From Candidatus Gastranaerophilales bacterium (GTDB taxonomy: Bacteria > Cyanobacteriota > Vampirovibrionia > Gastranaerophilales > Gastranaerophilaceae), in assembly GCA_944323095.1 (NCBI GenBank), contig CALURE010000108.1, positions 1-5,564 on the forward strand: a DNA stretch of 5,564 nucleotides, read 5' to 3'. The notes under the pieces were generated by a model. That model saw only the letters and a list, made by a program, of their open reading frames with translations, searched no databases and had not been told where the DNA came from. Shown one piece after another: positions 1-4,940 of this stretch. A program made the position numbers and the translations under genes. Position 1 is the first letter of the stretch. Each line of letters begins with the position of its first letter.

Positions 1-474
1 GGCAGATGGATTGAAAAGGAACTTGGAAATGTTGAAGTTATCACATATGACGGATACTGCCCTATCCATAATGATTTTGCACCATCAGAAATTGAACAAA
101 CAAGATTAAAATACCCCGATGCTCTTGTCCTTGCACATCCCGAATGCAGAAAAGAATTTCTTGATCTTGCGGATTTTGTCGGAAGCACAACACAAATTAT
201 GAATTACGTAAAAAACAGCCCCAAAAAAGAATTTATTGTTGCAACAGAAAACGGTGTCCTTCAAAGATTAGAAAGAGATAACAAGAATAAACTGTTTTAC
301 AATATTTGCGACAGACCGGCTGTTTGTCAGAGCATGAAACTCAATACGGTTATGGATATTTATAATGCCCTGAAATACGAAAAACCTGAAATTGAAGTTG
401 ACGCACAAACAGCTTCAAAAGCTTTAAAATGTATAGAAAGAATGCTTGACGTTTCCGCAGCAGGAGTCAAATAA
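1..474 (+). CDS. nadA: Quinolinate synthase NadA, C-terminal part (5' end outside window)
   Basis: NadA condenses iminoaspartate with dihydroxyacetone phosphate to quinolinate in cytosolic de novo NAD synthesis, using a [4Fe-4S] cluster. The reading frame is open from base 1, so the first 157 visible codons are the C-terminal half of a protein normally about 300-350 residues long. Seen in the fragment: GYCPIH (Cys20, matching the family's second cluster cysteine in its GxCxxH context), HPECR at 46-50, GSTTQI at 61-66, IVATE at about 79-83, and a C-terminal CDRPAVCQSMK at 103-113, where Cys109 before the S-M-K is the likely third cluster ligand. The first cluster cysteine lies off the left edge. 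The ATG at 199 is internal to conserved sequence and is not a start. The stop overlaps the rlmB start by one base, so the two genes are probably cotranscribed. Identification is secure; only the 5' end is missing. Confidence 0.95.
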   Translation, partial: GRWIEKELGNVEVITYDGYCPIHNDFAPSEIEQTRLKYPDALVLAHPECRKEFLDLADFVGSTTQIMNYVKNSPKKEFIVATENGVLQRLERDNKNKLFYNICDRPAVCQSMKLNTVMDIYNALKYEKPEIEVDAQTASKALKCIERMLDVSAAGVK

Positions 475-1214
475 TGCAGGATAATAATATTATTTTCGGG
501 AAAAATGCAGTTTTAGAAGCCCTGATTGCAGGAGATAGAGAAATAAACAAAATTCTTATCTCAAAAAATATTCACAGTGATACAAAATTAAATAAAATTA
601 AAGACATCGCCAAAGAAAACGGAATTGTATTCCAGTTTGTAGCAAAAGAGAAATTTCTCCCGTACGCAGAATATAACCATCAGGGGATTATTGCCCAAAT
701 TTCACCCATAAAATATATTGATATTGATGATTTTTTAGAAGAAAAACATGAAAATTCATCACTTGTAATCCTTGACGGGATAGAGGATTCTCATAATCTC
801 GGAGCAATAATCAGAACCTGTGTCTGCGCGGGAGTATCAGGCATAATTATCCCGTCAAGACGCAATGTACAGGTGAATGCAACCGTGGAAAAAACAAGTG
901 CAGGTGCAATTAATCATATCCCGATTATAAAAGTAAACAGCCTTGTGAATGCTGTTCAAAAATTAAAAAATTCCGACTGGTGGGTAGTTGCGGCAGATGC
1001 AAATGCAAAAGATAATTATTTTGATGTTGATTATAAAAATATGAATTTTGCACTTATAATGGGAGCCGAGCATGCAGGTGTTTCAAAATCGCTTCTTAAA
1101 GCTTCAGATTTTATCGTAAAAATTCCAATGTTAAAAGAGTTTAATTCTTTAAATGTCTCAAATGCTCTGAGCGCAATAATTTTTGAAACCGTTAGACAAA
1201 AATTAAAAAATTAA
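474..1214 (+). CDS. rlmB: TrmH/SpoU-family 23S rRNA 2'-O-methyltransferase (RlmB-like)
   Basis: A SPOUT-class enzyme that transfers a methyl group from SAM to a ribose 2'-OH. RlmB of E. coli acts on G2251 of 23S rRNA in the peptidyl transferase region. At 246 residues it has the usual family length. The N-terminal substrate-binding domain (about 1-85) starts with IIFGKNAVLEAL and carries NHQGI at 68-72. The catalytic domain shows motif 1, NLGAIIRT (108-115, catalytic-type Arg114), motif 2, IMGAEHAG (195-202, Glu199), and motif 3, IPM at 217-219 with SLNVSNA at 225-231, which form the trefoil-knot SAM site. The ATG at 474 shares its A with the nadA stop. An AGGAG lies at 462-466, seven bases before it, inside nadA, so translation is probably coupled. 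Motifs place it firmly in the family; the exact target nucleotide (RlmB versus another TrmH member) is inferred from the N-terminal domain. Confidence 0.9.
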   Translation: MQDNNIIFGKNAVLEALIAGDREINKILISKNIHSDTKLNKIKDIAKENGIVFQFVAKEKFLPYAEYNHQGIIAQISPIKYIDIDDFLEEKHENSSLVILDGIEDSHNLGAIIRTCVCAGVSGIIIPSRRNVQVNATVEKTSAGAINHIPIIKVNSLVNAVQKLKNSDWWVVAADANAKDNYFDVDYKNMNFALIMGAEHAGVSKSLLKASDFIVKIPMLKEFNSLNVSNALSAIIFETVRQKLKN

Positions 1215-1221
1215 TTATAAT
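1193..1221 (+). promoter_or_regulatory. Predicted sigma-70-type promoter for the sigma factor gene
   Basis: TAGACA at 1193-1198 (five of six bases of the -35 consensus) is followed after exactly 17 bases by a perfect TATAAT at 1216-1221. It overlaps the 3' end of rlmB and sits 45 bases before the ATG of the sigma gene, with transcription expected to start near 1228. The gene may therefore be expressed apart from nadA-rlmB. AT-rich DNA produces chance -10 boxes, but the pair at optimal spacing is persuasive. Confidence 0.6.
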
Positions 1222-1225
1222 AAAA

Positions 1226-1250
1226 ATGCTGCAAATAATATTTGCATCAT
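1226..1250 (+). promoter_or_regulatory. AT-rich hairpin / inverted repeat in the sigma gene leader
   Basis: TGCAAAT (1230-1236), loop AAT, ATTTGCA (1240-1246) form a perfect 7-bp stem. After one mismatch it is extended by ATG (1226-1228) pairing with CAT (1248-1250). It lies between the predicted start site and the AGGAG ribosome binding site at 1256-1260. No T run follows, so it is not an intrinsic terminator for rlmB. It could be a dimeric repressor operator or an RNA element tuning translation; which one is not shown by the sequence. Confidence 0.5.
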
Positions 1251-1266
1251 CATACAGGAGAGAGAA

Positions 1267-2268
1267 ATGAAAAAAGAGCTTGAAAAATACGGAATAATGA
1301 CTGACGATATTTCAGATGAAGATGTAAATTTTCATGAACTTGAAATTCCGGAAGAAGATGAAGACGTTCTTGAATCCGTTGAAGACCCAAAAGTTCAGGA
1401 AAATTTATCAACCGTAAGTTCTGACGACAGTGTAAGAATATATTTACAACAAATCGGAAAAATTCCGCTTCTTTCATCCGAACAGGAACACGATCTGGCA
1501 AAAAAAATATATGAAGAACACGACGATTTTTCAAAAAATCTTTTAGTCAATGCAAACTTGAGACTTGTTGTCAGCATTGCAAAAAAATACATAGGCAGAG
1601 GGCTTTCCTTCCTTGACTTAATTCAGGAAGGCAATATGGGCTTGATGAAAGCTGCCGGAAGATTTGATTACACAAAAGGCTACAAATTTTCAACTTACGC
1701 AACATGGTGGATACAACAATCTATTACACGCGCAATTGCAGACAAGGCAAGAATTATCAGGCTTCCTATACATATGATTGAGTCACTTGGTAAAATTCGC
1801 CGCGCAACAATTGATTTGACAACTGAACTCGGTCATACTCCGACAAAACAGGAAATTGCATACCGTCTGGGGGTTCCAGTCAATAAACTTACACAGATAA
1901 TTAAATCCGCCCAATCAACAATTAGTATGGAAACACCTGCAAATTCATCTGAAGATTCCTCTAAAATAGCAGATTTTATAGTAGATGAAGATTCAATTAC
2001 TCCTGACAGCAGAGTTTCTCAGGAAAATTTGTTTGATGACATCAGAAAAATGTTAAATCAGCTGAGTCCTAAAGAAAGGGATGTGCTTATTTTACGCTAC
2101 GGGCTTGACAGCAACGGCAGTAAAAAAACATTAGACGAAATCGGCTCTCAATACGGAGTTTCAAGAGAACGCATAAGACAAATCGAAAACAGAGCTATTG
2201 CAAAACTTAAAAAACTCTGTAAAAATAAAAAACTTGCAGTCGGTTTGAAAAATTACTTTGGAGAATAA
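1267..2268 (+). CDS. RNA polymerase sigma factor, RpoD/SigA family (sigma-70 group 1 or 2)
   Basis: A promoter-recognition subunit of RNA polymerase, 333 residues. After an acidic N-terminus (1-50), region 1.2 begins at DDSVRIYLQQIGKIPLLS (53-70). Region 2 follows with NLRLVVSIAKKY (97-108), DLIQEGNMGLMKA (117-129) and the -10-binding segment FSTYATWWIQQSITRAI (141-157). RIIRLPIHM (162-170) leads into region 3, and region 4 has LSPKERDVLILRYGL (266-280) and the -35-binding helix-turn-helix around TLDEIGSQYGVSRERIRQIE (288-307). The long nonconserved insert and region 1.1 of proteobacterial RpoD are absent, as in short primary and group 2 sigmas of Gram-positives and cyanobacteria. ATG 1267 is chosen because AGGAG lies at 1256-1260, six bases upstream. 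Whether this is the primary sigma (then rpoD/sigA) or a group 2 paralogue cannot be settled from one window, so no symbol is given. Confidence 0.95.
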   Translation: MKKELEKYGIMTDDISDEDVNFHELEIPEEDEDVLESVEDPKVQENLSTVSSDDSVRIYLQQIGKIPLLSSEQEHDLAKKIYEEHDDFSKNLLVNANLRLVVSIAKKYIGRGLSFLDLIQEGNMGLMKAAGRFDYTKGYKFSTYATWWIQQSITRAIADKARIIRLPIHMIESLGKIRRATIDLTTELGHTPTKQEIAYRLGVPVNKLTQIIKSAQSTISMETPANSSEDSSKIADFIVDEDSITPDSRVSQENLFDDIRKMLNQLSPKERDVLILRYGLDSNGSKKTLDEIGSQYGVSRERIRQIENRAIAKLKKLCKNKKLAVGLKNYFGE

Positions 2269-2297
2269 AAAAAGGAGATTTTAAAATCTCCTTTTTT
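2268..2297. terminator. Bidirectional intrinsic terminator between convergent genes
   Basis: GGAGATT (2274-2280), loop TTAA, AATCTCC (2285-2291) form a 7-bp stem flanked by six A on the left (2268-2273) and six T on the right (2292-2297). Read on the + strand it gives a hairpin plus T run directly after the sigma gene stop; read on the - strand it does the same just after the pilin-like gene stop at 2299. One element therefore serves both converging transcripts. Confidence 0.9.
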
Positions 2298-2298
2298 A

Positions 2299-3525
2299 TT
2301 ACGGCAGACACTCCCAGTATGTCTTTGAATTGTCATCAGGACAAACATTTTTTACAGCATACGGAGTGCAGCCAAAACCGTTAGAGAGTTTCGTACTGTT
2401 TTTACTGCAATCAGATGCCGGCTCCCAATAGCTGCTTCCATCAGGAGGAGTTAACTGGTTTCCTTCGTCATCTGTTTTATAAGCATGTTCTACTTCTACC
2501 GGCAAAAGCTTTAGTGTATATTCTGAATTAATTATAAATATGAAAATATCATGTCCATATGCATTAGGACCTTTACCGGGACCGTTTGTATCTAATGTAA
2601 AATAATATCCGCTGGAATTTTTTGCACCGCCTATTGCACTACCATCACTTAAAACTCTTAAGATCCAACCATGTGATTGCTGCGGAGTTGCACCTTTAAT
2701 ACTCTGTCTCAAATATCCCTTAAGACCAAGCTCTTTTGGATAATAGTTTGCGTCAAGATTTTTAACAACAATTAATTTGTCATATACACTATTATAAAAA
2801 TTATTTACCTCTACCCCACCTGTTATGTCACGAGACATATTTGGAATACCATTTTCTTGAATCACTAAATTAACAGCATTATATAAATTTGCATAAGCTT
2901 TTTTAAACGCAGTTTCAAGTACTTTATGCTGATGCTTTGCTATTAAAGTTGGAATAGTCATTGCCGCAACAACTCCGATAATTCCGAGAGTGATTAAGAC
3001 CTCTGCCAATGTAAACGCAGCATTACGTTTAAGTGAAGGGTGAAGAGTAAAGGATGAAGCGCTTTTCCCTCGCCCCTTGCTGGAGAGGGGTATTATCCTA
3101 TTCTGAGAATAAGTTCGCTTCGCTAAGTTATTCACGTCATGCTGAACTTGGTTCAGCATCTTTTGAACATCAGATTGAACTCCGTCTGCCATCATAAGCT
3201 GGATTCTTTCGGGAGCGTGCCGCTCCACCCGACAAACAGTATTATTAATTATTTGTTTTAGTTTCTTAAATATTACAGGCTCAGAATGACACGCTATTGT
3301 CTCTTGAGATCCCGAAACAAGTTCGGGATGACTGCTTACTCCCTCTCCAGTGGGAGAGGGTTGGAGTGAGGGCTTACTTTCACCTTCCACTTTACTTCCC
3401 ATGTCTTGCTCACTCGCGTATAACGGGACTGCAACACCGATGCCTTCGCGTCGCTGTTTCGCCTTCTGCTCATTCGCGCTCTCCTCAAAAGAAGGGAAAT
3501 TATAGCTGTAGGGTGGGATAAGCAT
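2299..3525 (-). CDS. Type IV pilin-like (pseudopilin) protein with an anomalous repeat-derived N-terminus
   Basis: The secure part is the C-terminal 238 residues. A prepilin N-methylation motif, FTLAEVLITLGIIGVVAAMT, begins at residue 171 (base 3015), with the conserved Glu at position 5 and a hydrophobic helix. The leader before it is basic (LKRNAA); the residue before the expected cut is Ala rather than the usual Gly. A globular domain follows with FTLDTNGPGKGPNAYGHDIF (309-328), a signature I associate with pseudopilins of this lineage, and four cysteines (373, 386, 395, 406) that may form disulphides. After peptidase processing it would sit in the inner membrane and join a pilus or secretion pseudopilus. 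Residues 1-170 look like translated palindromic repeats (PSPTGEG, HPELVSGS, MLNQVQHD) rather than a domain. No good ribosome binding site precedes ATG 3525 or the internal starts (ATG 3159, GTG 3135). The best start is ATG 3719, out of frame by one base across a G10 run, so the 5' end is unsettled. Confidence 0.7.
   Translation of the reverse strand: MLIPPYSYNFPSFEESANEQKAKQRREGIGVAVPLYASEQDMGSKVEGESKPSLQPSPTGEGVSSHPELVSGSQETIACHSEPVIFKKLKQIINNTVCRVERHAPERIQLMMADGVQSDVQKMLNQVQHDVNNLAKRTYSQNRIIPLSSKGRGKSASSFTLHPSLKRNAAFTLAEVLITLGIIGVVAAMTIPTLIAKHQHKVLETAFKKAYANLYNAVNLVIQENGIPNMSRDITGGVEVNNFYNSVYDKLIVVKNLDANYYPKELGLKGYLRQSIKGATPQQSHGWILRVLSDGSAIGGAKNSSGYYFTLDTNGPGKGPNAYGHDIFIFIINSEYTLKLLPVEVEHAYKTDDEGNQLTPPDGSSYWEPASDCSKNSTKLSNGFGCTPYAVKNVCPDDNSKTYWECLP
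3063..3090 (-). repeat. GC-rich palindromic repeat, CCCTCTCCAG family (copy 1)
   Basis: On the - strand CCCCT (3090-3086) pairs with AGGGG, and a further GAGGG lies on the 3' side. It shares the core CCCTCTCCAG with the copy at 3339-3372, which lies on the opposite strand. Translated in the pilin frame it gives PLSSKGRGK. This kind of CCCTCTCC...GAGGG palindrome is a common dispersed intergenic repeat in bacteria; that is recalled knowledge, not a search. Confidence 0.6.
3136..3161 (+). repeat. Palindromic repeat, GTCAT...TTG...ATCT family (copy A)
   Basis: ATGCTGAAC (3139-3147), loop TTG, GTTCAGCAT (3151-3159) form a perfect 9-bp inverted repeat. The 26-base unit matches the reverse complement of 3307-3332 at 21 of 26 positions. 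It lies inside the pilin reading frame and is translated there as KMLNQVQHD. Confidence 0.75.
3211..3230. repeat. Short GC-rich palindrome
   Basis: GGAGCG (3212-3217), TGC, CGCTCC (3221-3226) form a perfect 6-bp inverted repeat with flanking GGG and CCC that can partly extend it. It lies almost midway between the paired repeats on either side, in DNA that codes for ERHAPER in the pilin frame. Confidence 0.6.
3307..3332 (-). repeat. Palindromic repeat, GTCAT...TTG...ATCT family (copy B)
   Basis: On the + strand ATCCCGAA (3309-3316) pairs with TTCGGGAT (3322-3329). It is the same family as 3136-3161, in inverted orientation. Two of the five differences fall at paired positions and keep the stem intact. 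In the pilin frame it encodes SHPELVSGS, a peptide I recognise as a frequent mistranslation of dispersed intergenic repeats. Confidence 0.75.
3339..3372 (+). repeat. GC-rich palindromic repeat, CCCTCTCCAG family (copy 2)
   Basis: CCCTCTCC (3341-3348), loop AGTG, GGAGAGGG (3353-3360) form an 8-bp perfect stem followed by TTGGAGTGAGGGC. It is inverted relative to the copy at 3063-3090. In the pilin frame it is translated as PSLQPSPTGEG. Confidence 0.7.
3407..3478. repeat. Pair of 12-base direct repeats 60 bases apart
   Basis: TGCTCACTCGCG at 3407-3418 recurs as TGCTCATTCGCG at 3467-3478, one mismatch, with an offset of exactly 60 bases. The offset is a multiple of three, so both copies fall in the same phase of the pilin frame, giving YASEQ and SANEQ. 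The stretch between them is not otherwise recognised. Confidence 0.5.
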
Positions 3526-3537
3526 AGCGTTCCCACC
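3512..3537. repeat. Inverted repeat GGTGGGA/TCCCACC
   Basis: GGTGGGA (3512-3518) and TCCCACC (3531-3537) form a 7-bp stem around a 12-base loop that contains the ATG at 3525. That places a candidate start codon inside a hairpin loop without a proper ribosome binding site, another reason to doubt it as the real start. Confidence 0.5.
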
Positions 3538-3549
3538 GGAATGATTATT

Positions 3550-3634
3550 GGAAGATAGGAGGGTAGGAGGATTGGAAGATTGGCTGTTTACATCAAATAG
3601 CCTACCTTCATATCTTCTTAGCTTCCTACCATCT
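3550..3634. repeat. Purine-rich / pyrimidine-rich inverted segment
   Basis: A purine-rich stretch on the + strand (3550-3580, built from GGAAGAT and GGTAGGAGG units) is followed by its pyrimidine-rich counterpart (3602-3634). GAAGATA (3551-3557) matches TATCTTC (3611-3617), and GGTAGGA (3562-3568) matches TCCTACC (3624-3630), both inverted, though not as one continuous stem. GGAAGATNGG also recurs within the left arm (3550-3559 and 3574-3583). It lies between the G10 run and ATG 3525 and is stop-free in the pilin frame. Confidence 0.45.
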
Positions 3635-3668
3635 AAATTGCCGGACTTCTTGAACTCTTGATCGCCGC

Positions 3669-3719
3669 CTAGCCCAGAAGCGCCCCCCCCCCGAAGTTTA
3701 CATTTCTTAATATTTTCAT
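3669..3719 (-). CDS. 16-codon leader ORF: probable true 5' end of the pilin-like gene, out of frame across a G10 run
   Basis: ATG at 3719-3717 follows AAGGAGG (3724-3730) at a four-base gap, by far the best ribosome binding site in the 700 bases before the pilin core. As sequenced it encodes MKILRNVNFGGGALLG and stops at TAG (3671-3669). Codons 10-12 and the next base come from a run of ten G. Adding one G puts this start in the same frame as the ORF ending at 2299, with no stop between them, for a total of 473 codons. Removing one G gives a stop after 29 codons. It is therefore either the OFF form of a phase-variable gene, a frameshifted gene, or an assembly error in the run; a free-standing 16-residue leader peptide is a weaker alternative. 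Confidence 0.6.
   Translation of the reverse strand: MKILRNVNFGGGALLG
3683..3692. repeat. Homopolymer run C10 (G10 on the - strand)
   Basis: Ten consecutive C on the + strand, in AT-rich surroundings and within the first ten codons after the ATG at 3719. Runs of this length are prone to slipped-strand mispairing and are typical of contingency loci. Confidence 0.95.
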
Positions 3720-3723
3720 ACTG

Positions 3724-3730
3724 CCTCCTT
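3724..3730 (-). promoter_or_regulatory. Strong ribosome binding site before ATG 3719
   Basis: AAGGAGG on the - strand is fully complementary to the anti-Shine-Dalgarno core of 16S rRNA and lies four bases before ATG 3719. It decides the start of the pilin-like transcript's first reading frame; no other candidate start for this gene has a comparable site. Confidence 0.75.
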
Positions 3731-3741
3731 ATTTTACTTTT

Positions 3742-3770
3742 ATTTTAACAGAAATGAGCGGACTTTTCAA
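3742..3770 (-). promoter_or_regulatory. Predicted promoter of the pilin-like gene
   Basis: TTGAAA (3770-3765), a 17-base spacer, and TAAAAT (3747-3742) on the - strand give a good sigma-70-type promoter. Transcription would start near 3735, leaving a leader of about 15 bases with AAGGAGG at 3730-3724. The -35 lies in the loop side of the rpsA terminator hairpin, so the end of rpsA transcription and the start of the pilin transcript share DNA. Confidence 0.6.
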
Positions 3771-3781
3771 GCCCGCTCATT
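3753..3781 (-). terminator. Hairpin terminator downstream of rpsA
   Basis: AATGAGCGG (3753-3761) and CCGCTCATT (3773-3781) form a perfect 9-bp stem. After one A/C mismatch, CTT and AAG add three pairs around a TTC loop. It begins 21 bases after the rpsA stop. The following transcript is T-rich but interrupted (TTTCTGTT), so termination may be incomplete and rpsA transcripts may reach the pilin-like gene. Confidence 0.7.
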
Positions 3782-3801
3782 CAATATACTAAATTAAAAA
3801 A

Positions 3802-4878
3802 TTATTCGGCATCTTTATTAATATCTTTAATACTCAATGCAATTCGATGTTCTTGCGGAGTGAATTTCTTGATAAGAACTTCTACACTGTCACCGACTTT
3901 AAATGCATTGAACGGATTTACGTTTTCCTCGGCCATTTCTGAAACAGGAAGTAATGCTTCTACACCAGGGAAAATATTAATAAATGCACCAAAACCGGTT
4001 ACTTTATTAACAGTTCCTTTAATAATCTGGCCTTCTTCAAACTGTCCTTCAATTTGATGCCATGGATCTTCGCCCATTCTTTTCAAAGAAAGAGAAATTC
4101 TCTTTAATTCATTATCAATTTTGATAATTTTAACTTCAATTGTTTCGCCTAAAGAAATAACATCAGATGGATGTTTAATTCTTGACCATGAAATTTCAGA
4201 AATCGGGAGAAGTCCGTCAATACCATTGATATCAACAAAAGCGCCAAAATCAGCAATTCTCACAACTTCGCCTTTTACAACCTGACCTTCTTCAAGTTCT
4301 GAAAGAATATTATCAACAACCTGATCTCTCTGTTCTGCAACAGCCTGTCTCTGAGATAAGATAAGTTTGTTTTTCTTAGGATCAGCTTCAAGAACTTTAA
4401 CTTCAATTTTAGTATCAATCAAACCGTCAAACGGAGTTCCTGTTCTTAATTGAGATGAAGGGATAAAACCTTTTAAATCAGCTACATCAACAAGCACACC
4501 GCCTTTAACAATAGAAACAACTTTTGCTAAAATTGTATCTCCCTGAACTTTAGCATCATTAAGCTGTGCCCAGGCCTGTGCATTAGCAAGTCGTTTTAGA
4601 GAAAGAACCATGCCTTCTTCATCATTTTCTTCTTTTAATACATAAAACTCTCTTTCGTCACCAACTTCAAGATTGCCGATACCTTCAGTAGATGAGATTT
4701 CCTTCAAAGGTAAGAAAGCTTCTGTTTTAGCACCTTTAACACTGATTAAATACCCGTCGCTTTCCTTTTTCATAACAGTACCTTCTACAATATCGGCTAC
4801 TGAATAAGATTTTGAAAAAGATTCTTCCAATAATTTTTCAAATTCGTCTAAATTTGTTTTTTCTAATGTTGTTGTCAT
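3802..4878 (-). CDS. rpsA: 30S ribosomal protein S1, four-domain form
   Basis: S1 binds single-stranded mRNA leaders through OB-fold S1 domains and helps the 30S subunit start translation. At 358 residues it has four S1 repeats: about 28-96 (divergent), 112-177 (AKVVSIVKGGVLVDV...GFIPSSQL), 196-267 (GEVVRIADFGAFVDI...GLLPISEIS, then ISLSLK) and 283-352 (GTVNKVTGFGAFINI...ALLPVSEM, then IALSIK). Domains 3 and 4 are the most canonical, with the FGAF RNA-binding loop. The six-domain proteobacterial S1 is about 557 residues; four domains fit Bacillota-like or cyanobacterial-type forms. ATG 4878 is supported by GAAAGGAAA at 4896-4888, though the spacing is about ten bases. It lies 62 bases after ispH on the same strand. 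A terminator hairpin follows its stop. General S1-domain RNA-binding protein is the only alternative. Confidence 0.9.
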   Translation of the reverse strand: MTTTLEKTNLDEFEKLLEESFSKSYSVADIVEGTVMKKESDGYLISVKGAKTEAFLPLKEISSTEGIGNLEVGDEREFYVLKEENDEEGMVLSLKRLANAQAWAQLNDAKVQGDTILAKVVSIVKGGVLVDVADLKGFIPSSQLRTGTPFDGLIDTKIEVKVLEADPKKNKLILSQRQAVAEQRDQVVDNILSELEEGQVVKGEVVRIADFGAFVDINGIDGLLPISEISWSRIKHPSDVISLGETIEVKIIKIDNELKRISLSLKRMGEDPWHQIEGQFEEGQIIKGTVNKVTGFGAFINIFPGVEALLPVSEMAEENVNPFNAFKVGDSVEVLIKKFTPQEHRIALSIKDINKDAE

Positions 4879-4916
4879 TATTTTATATTTCCTTTCTTAT
4901 AAATTAGTAATTTTTA

Positions 4917-4933
4917 ACCGGCTCAGAGCCAGT
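4917..4933 (-). promoter_or_regulatory. Hairpin between ispH and rpsA
   Basis: On the - strand ACTGGC, loop TCTGA, GCCGGT can pair over six positions, one of them a T-G wobble, with a possible extra T-A pair. No T run follows, so it is a poor terminator. It lies about 39 bases before the rpsA ATG and may affect processing, or translation of rpsA; S1 is known to control its own synthesis in E. coli through mRNA leader structure, but a link here is speculation. Confidence 0.35.
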
Positions 4934-4940
4934 CCTGATT

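Noticed and set aside
199..201. ATG as start of a separate small gene
   Set aside because: Conserved NadA sequence continues in the same frame to base 1, including the cluster cysteine at residue 20, so the ATG is internal.
1250..1592. Open frames on the - strand opposite the sigma factor gene
   Set aside because: They lie antisense to well-conserved sigma regions 1.2 and 2 and show no family resemblance or ribosome binding site.
3297..3536. Open frames on both strands (3297-3521 +, 3336-3536 -) in the repeat region
   Set aside because: Their translations are only other readings of the palindromic repeats, and none has a ribosome binding site.
3050..3640. CRISPR array
   Set aside because: The repeats differ in sequence, orientation and spacing, and there are no regular spacers.
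3850..4060. Open frame on the + strand within rpsA
   Set aside because: It is antisense to canonical S1 domain 4 and has no independent support.
4917..4933. Terminator between ispH and rpsA
   Set aside because: The stem is short with a wobble pair and no T run follows on the transcribed strand; listed only as a possible regulatory hairpin.
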